From NCBI GenBank assembly GCA_964359085.1, contig CAYHRT010000153.1:1-9700 (forward strand): a stretch of 9,700 nucleotides of DNA, written 5' to 3'. Position numbers and translations under genes: made by a program. Positions 6,651 to 9,700 of the stretch are shown piece after piece. The DNA is from GWA2-49-15 sp964359085. Lineage in GTDB: Bacteria; Bdellovibrionota; Bacteriovoracia; Bacteriovoracales; Bacteriovoracaceae. The stretch's first letter is position 1. Each line of letters starts with the position of its first letter. A model generated the notes under the pieces. It was not told the origin of the DNA, did not search any database, and saw only the letters and a list, made by a program, of their open reading frames with translations.

Positions 6651-7601
6651 ATGCGAAACAAAATCTTTAAAACTGCTTTCTTTGGTACTCCAGATTTTTC
6701 TGTCCCTGCCCTTGAAATGCTCGCTAACCATGTCAATATCGAACTTAGGTATGTTGTATGCTCCCCAGACAAGCCGGCCGGGAGAGGCCTCGAAGTCAAG
6801 CGTCAGCCTGTGGCGCAATTTTGTCTCGACCATAAAATCTCCCTTTTTCAGACGGCAAATATTAATCATGAGGAAGATTTTCTCAATAAGCTCACTTCTG
6901 ACTCTCTTGATCTGATCATTGTTATTGCTTTTTCACAATTTTTATCCAAGCGCCTGCTCAGTATTCCAAAACTAGGCTGTTTTAATATCCATACATCACT
7001 CCTGCCTAAATTTCGTGGGGCTTCACCAATTCACCATGCTCTGCTCCATAATGAGTCCACCACCGGAATTTCCATTCAGAAAATGGTAAAAAAAATGGAT
7101 GCCGGAGACATTTTCTACCAGAGCGTTATTCCTATCGCTGCCGACGAGGTATTTCAAGAATTGTATACTCGTCTTAAATTTCATTCAGCGATAACTCTTT
7201 ATGAGTTTATACAAACTCTCGCATCTATGGGATTACCCGCCCCAATCATTCAAGATGAATCAAAGGTTAGTTTCGCGCCTATTATAGATAAATCTCTTGG
7301 CCACCTTGATTTCGGCGTCTCCACTGCTATTGATATATCAAACAAGATTCGCGCTCTTAACCCGTGGCCATCAACCTTTTGTTTTATCAATGGCCAACGA
7401 GTTAAAATTTTAGATGCAACTCTTACTCACGATTGTCTTGTTCCCCCTGGAGAGATTAGCTTGGCGAAACAAAAACTATTCATCGGATGTGCCGATGCTA
7501 CATTTGAGATTGAAAGAGTTTGCCCAGAAGGGAAAAAAAATATGAGCACACAGCAATTTTTATCTGGTCTAAGAAATCAAAATAATCTCACTTTGGGGTA
7601 G
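6651..7601 (+). CDS. fmt: Methionyl-tRNA formyltransferase
   Basis: Fmt transfers a formyl group from 10-formyltetrahydrofolate to the amino group of initiator Met-tRNA in the cytoplasm. The 316-residue length is typical. The N-terminal Rossmann domain begins FFGTPDFSVPALE (10-22) and has the tRNA-loop motif DKPAGRG (40-46). The formyl-transfer site is seen as CFNIHTSLLPKFRGASPIHHA (110-130) plus MDAGD (149-153). By analogy with the family, Asn112, His114 and Asp150 form the catalytic triad. The C-terminal OB-type domain (about 207-316) contains IRALNPWPSTFC (233-244) and a late FLSGLR. The usual partner def (peptide deformylase) is not adjacent; rpe follows after 5 bp and the glycosyltransferase ends 53 bp upstream. 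No clear Shine-Dalgarno precedes the ATG, but an in-frame stop 15 nt upstream excludes an earlier start. A weak stem in the 53-bp gap is not a convincing terminator. Confidence 0.96.
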   Translation: MRNKIFKTAFFGTPDFSVPALEMLANHVNIELRYVVCSPDKPAGRGLEVKRQPVAQFCLDHKISLFQTANINHEEDFLNKLTSDSLDLIIVIAFSQFLSKRLLSIPKLGCFNIHTSLLPKFRGASPIHHALLHNESTTGISIQKMVKKMDAGDIFYQSVIPIAADEVFQELYTRLKFHSAITLYEFIQTLASMGLPAPIIQDESKVSFAPIIDKSLGHLDFGVSTAIDISNKIRALNPWPSTFCFINGQRVKILDATLTHDCLVPPGEISLAKQKLFIGCADATFEIERVCPEGKKNMSTQQFLSGLRNQNNLTLG

Positions 7602-7606
7602 ACGCT

Positions 7607-8260
7607 ATGACGAGGATTATTTCACCAAGTATTCTGGCATGTAACTTTCTAAGACTTGAAGAGGAGATTTCCACTATTAATGACATTCCAGATATCTGGT
7701 ATCACCTCGATGTAATGGATGGTCATTTCGTTCCCAATCTCACCTTTGGACAACCGTTGATTGAACAAATTAATACCGTGGCCAAACATCCTCTAGATGC
7801 ACATTTGATGGTTTCAAATCCTGATTTTTACTTCCATGCATTTCGCGATCTCAACTTACATAACATCACCTTCCATATTGAAACTCTTCCTACGCCCGAA
7901 AACTTTCTTTCAAATGCTTTAGAAAATTACGAGTCAGTGGGTATCAGTTTAAGACCCAGCACTTCTGAGAAAATATTAAATCACGATATCCTCTCTAACA
8001 TTGACTTGCTTCTTATAATGTCGGTCGAACCAGGTTTTGCCGGACAGAAATTTATTGAGAATACATGGAGTAGAATCGCTTACTTCAAAAATCTTAAAGA
8101 AAAAAACAATTATCGATATCTTATTCAAATTGATGGCGGCGTGAGCGATAAGAATGGTCACCAGTTATTTGAAGCGGGTGCTGATAACCTCGTTACTGGA
8201 TCGTACCTCTTTCGCCAGAAGGGTAAATACTTGGATGCAATTCAGAGATTACGTCAATAA
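7607..8260 (+). CDS. rpe: Ribulose-phosphate 3-epimerase
   Basis: Rpe interconverts D-ribulose-5-phosphate and D-xylulose-5-phosphate in the pentose phosphate pathway. The 217-residue length and the TIM-barrel motif order fit: ISPSIL (5-10), HLDVMDGHFVPNLTFG (33-48) with metal ligands His33 and Asp35, DAHLMV (64-69) with His66, MSVEPGFAGQKF (138-149), IQIDGGV (173-179) with catalytic Asp176, and AGADNLVTGSYLF (190-202) for phosphate binding. Small departures from the usual consensus are Cys12-Asn13 in place of Ala-Asp after SIL, and Arg116 where ALNP normally has Asn. The core catalytic and metal residues are intact, so it should be active. The start is supported by GGGG inside the end of fmt, eight bases before the ATG. 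It lies 5 bp from fmt and 11 bp from hutH, so the three are probably cotranscribed. Confidence 0.95.
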   Translation: MTRIISPSILACNFLRLEEEISTINDIPDIWYHLDVMDGHFVPNLTFGQPLIEQINTVAKHPLDAHLMVSNPDFYFHAFRDLNLHNITFHIETLPTPENFLSNALENYESVGISLRPSTSEKILNHDILSNIDLLLIMSVEPGFAGQKFIENTWSRIAYFKNLKEKNNYRYLIQIDGGVSDKNGHQLFEAGADNLVTGSYLFRQKGKYLDAIQRLRQ

Positions 8261-8271
8261 GGGACACACTC

Positions 8272-9700
8272 ATGTCTTCTAATAATCAATTCGTGCTTGA
8301 TCATCGTCTCGACATTCGAGATATCTGGAACCTTTCGCGTACAGATACTGATCTTAGTATCGTTCTCTCTCAAAGTGCGAAAGATCGCATCTTGAAATCG
8401 CGATCCTATGTTGATGAAATTGTGGCCTCCAACAGAATCGTTTACGGGATTAATACTGGTTTTGGTGCCCTATCTTCAAAAAAGATTGATCGTAAAAATC
8501 TTGAACAACTTCAAAATAATTTAATTCGCTCACATTGCACTGGTATCGGTACCCCCTTTAGTGAAAGAATTTCGCGGGCCATTTTGCTTGTCCGTACCTT
8601 TTGTTTGGCCCAGGGGTACAGTGGTATAAGCCCCAACGCTGTAGATTTATTGATTGATTTTATGAATTATAAAATCCATCCGGTTATTCCAGAAAAAGGT
8701 TCCGTGGGTGCTTCAGGAGATCTCGCTCCGTTGGCGCATATGGCCCTCGCTCTAATTGGTGAAGGTGATGTTATTTTTCATAATAAGACGATCAATTCTT
8801 CCTACGCAATTCACCATATCAACCGATCTCCTTTGAAGCTGGGTGCAAAAGATGGTCTTGCCTTGATTAATGGCACTTCAGTAATGTCGGCCATTGGGGC
8901 CTTGTGCACTTATGAAGCCTCTTTGTTGGCAAAGCTGGCAGACATCATCGCTCTTTTAACCCTCGAGGGTGTTAGGGGTAGCATCACTGCCTTCCATCCG
9001 CTCATTGCAGGCCTCAAACCACACCCCGGACAAGTCGCTGTAACCCAAAACTTAAATAAAATACTACCAGATTCTGAAATAATTCGCTCGCATCATAATT
9101 GCACCAAAGTTCAAGACCCTTATTCTCTACGTTGCATTCCTCAAGTTCACGGCGCTGCTCGACAGGCGTTACAACATGCATGGGATGTCGTTTCTATTGA
9201 AATTAACTCCGTAACTGATAATCCTTTGATCTTTTGCAACGATGATTTAATTCTCTCTGGCGGCAATTTTCATGGTCAATCAATTGCGTTGGCAATGGAC
9301 TATTTGGCCATGGGAATTTCTGAACTTGGTTCGATTTCAGAAAGACGTATTGAAAAAATGATGAACCCTTCCTTTTCTGAACTTCCGGCCTTTTTAACTA
9401 AAAATGCCGGTCTTAACAGCGGGCTAATGATTGCTCATGTCACCTCAGCGGCATTGGCTTCTGAAAATAAGGGTCTTTGTTATCCAGCATCAATCGATTC
9501 AATTCCAACTTCAACTGACAAAGAGGATCATGTTTCAATGGGTGTCACTTCGGCCCGTAAGCTTCAGGAAGTAATTTCGAACGTTAAACACATTTTGGCA
9601 ATTGAGGCCCTCTGTGCCTATCAGGCAATGCAATTTCAGCGTCCGAAAACAAGTTCGCCCGCTTTAGAAAATGTTCTTCAGCTCATTGCTAAACATGTTG
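8272..9700 (+). CDS. hutH: Histidine ammonia-lyase (3' end outside window)
   Basis: HutH removes ammonia from L-histidine to give urocanate, the first step of histidine degradation. The visible 476 codons cover most of a family member of about 510 residues. The self-cyclising Ala147-Ser148-Gly149 inside GSVGASGDLAPLAHM forms the MIO electrophile. YGINTGFG (58-65, Tyr58), SHCTGIG (His88), NGTS (Asn200), DPYSLRCIPQVHG (Tyr284, Arg287), SVTDNPLIF, NSGLMIAHVTSAALASENK and KEDHVSMG (Glu418) match the Pseudomonas putida enzyme's active-site residues at a constant offset of four to five. His88 after Ser favours histidine lyase over phenylalanine or tyrosine lyase. AAGGG overlapping the rpe stop lies eight bases before the ATG. 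No hutU, hutI or regulator is visible; they could lie downstream. It looks cotranscribed with fmt and rpe, an uncommon partnership. Confidence 0.96.
   Translation, partial: MSSNNQFVLDHRLDIRDIWNLSRTDTDLSIVLSQSAKDRILKSRSYVDEIVASNRIVYGINTGFGALSSKKIDRKNLEQLQNNLIRSHCTGIGTPFSERISRAILLVRTFCLAQGYSGISPNAVDLLIDFMNYKIHPVIPEKGSVGASGDLAPLAHMALALIGEGDVIFHNKTINSSYAIHHINRSPLKLGAKDGLALINGTSVMSAIGALCTYEASLLAKLADIIALLTLEGVRGSITAFHPLIAGLKPHPGQVAVTQNLNKILPDSEIIRSHHNCTKVQDPYSLRCIPQVHGAARQALQHAWDVVSIEINSVTDNPLIFCNDDLILSGGNFHGQSIALAMDYLAMGISELGSISERRIEKMMNPSFSELPAFLTKNAGLNSGLMIAHVTSAALASENKGLCYPASIDSIPTSTDKEDHVSMGVTSARKLQEVISNVKHILAIEALCAYQAMQFQRPKTSSPALENVLQLIAKHV

Noticed and set aside
6609..6869. Minus-strand open frames antisense to the start of fmt
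   Set aside because: fmt is unmistakable in this stretch on the plus strand; the antisense translations show no family features.
7976..8161. Minus-strand 61-codon frame inside rpe
   Set aside because: It is antisense to the conserved C-terminal half of Rpe and has no independent support.
8272..9700. Phenylalanine or tyrosine ammonia-lyase instead of histidine ammonia-lyase
   Set aside because: Ser-His at 87-88, YSLRCIPQVHG and KEDHVSMG follow the histidine lyase pattern; plant-type substrate-switch residues are not seen.

Overview
The window (9,700 bp, AT-rich) looks like ordinary chromosome from a Gram-negative bacterium with an LPS-bearing outer membrane. It carries an LptF/LptG-family LPS-export permease, an ArnT-like membrane glycosyltransferase, a beta-barrel outer-membrane protein ending in an aromatic residue, and GalU. 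The outer-membrane protein's mature N-terminus (a Gly-rich GAGVGS patch followed by LNPAPLAFF), the CFI-box-type protein and the weak Shine-Dalgarno sites recall Bdellovibrionota/Bacteriovoracales. That assignment is inference from memory, of moderate confidence.

Layout: all genes left of about 2.16 kb are on the minus strand, and all genes right of it are on the plus strand. The minus arm, read outward from the divergence point, is galU (UDP-glucose synthesis), then an unrecognised secreted 335-residue protein whose start overlaps the end of galU, then the start of a small secreted glycine-run protein that leaves the window at base 1. The plus arm is a predicted beta-barrel outer-membrane protein, a cytoplasmic-looking protein with a C-terminal CFI-box domain, an LptG-like permease, an ArnT/PMT-like glycosyltransferase (4-bp overlap with lptG), fmt (methionyl-tRNA formyltransferase), rpe (ribulose-phosphate 3-epimerase) and hutH (histidine ammonia-lyase, cut by the right edge about 34 residues before its expected end). 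Gaps between plus-strand genes are 59, 17, -4, 53, 5 and 11 bp, so most of the arm could be a single transcript.

How the genes may work together: galU, the LptG-like permease, the glycosyltransferase and the outer-membrane protein form an envelope-themed neighbourhood. UDP-glucose feeds surface polysaccharide, LptG belongs to the complex that extracts LPS from the inner membrane, and ArnT-like enzymes transfer sugars from undecaprenyl-phosphate carriers to lipid A or other periplasmic acceptors. The fmt-rpe-hutH part is housekeeping and amino-acid catabolism with no obvious link to the envelope genes. I found no mobile element, CRISPR array, RNA gene or convincing rho-independent terminator. 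No gene-free stretch exceeds 100 bp. I do not see an evident new defence or mobile system. The points most worth a second look are the CFI-box protein, the glycosyltransferase with altered active-site residues, and the very compact divergent junction between galU and the outer-membrane protein.
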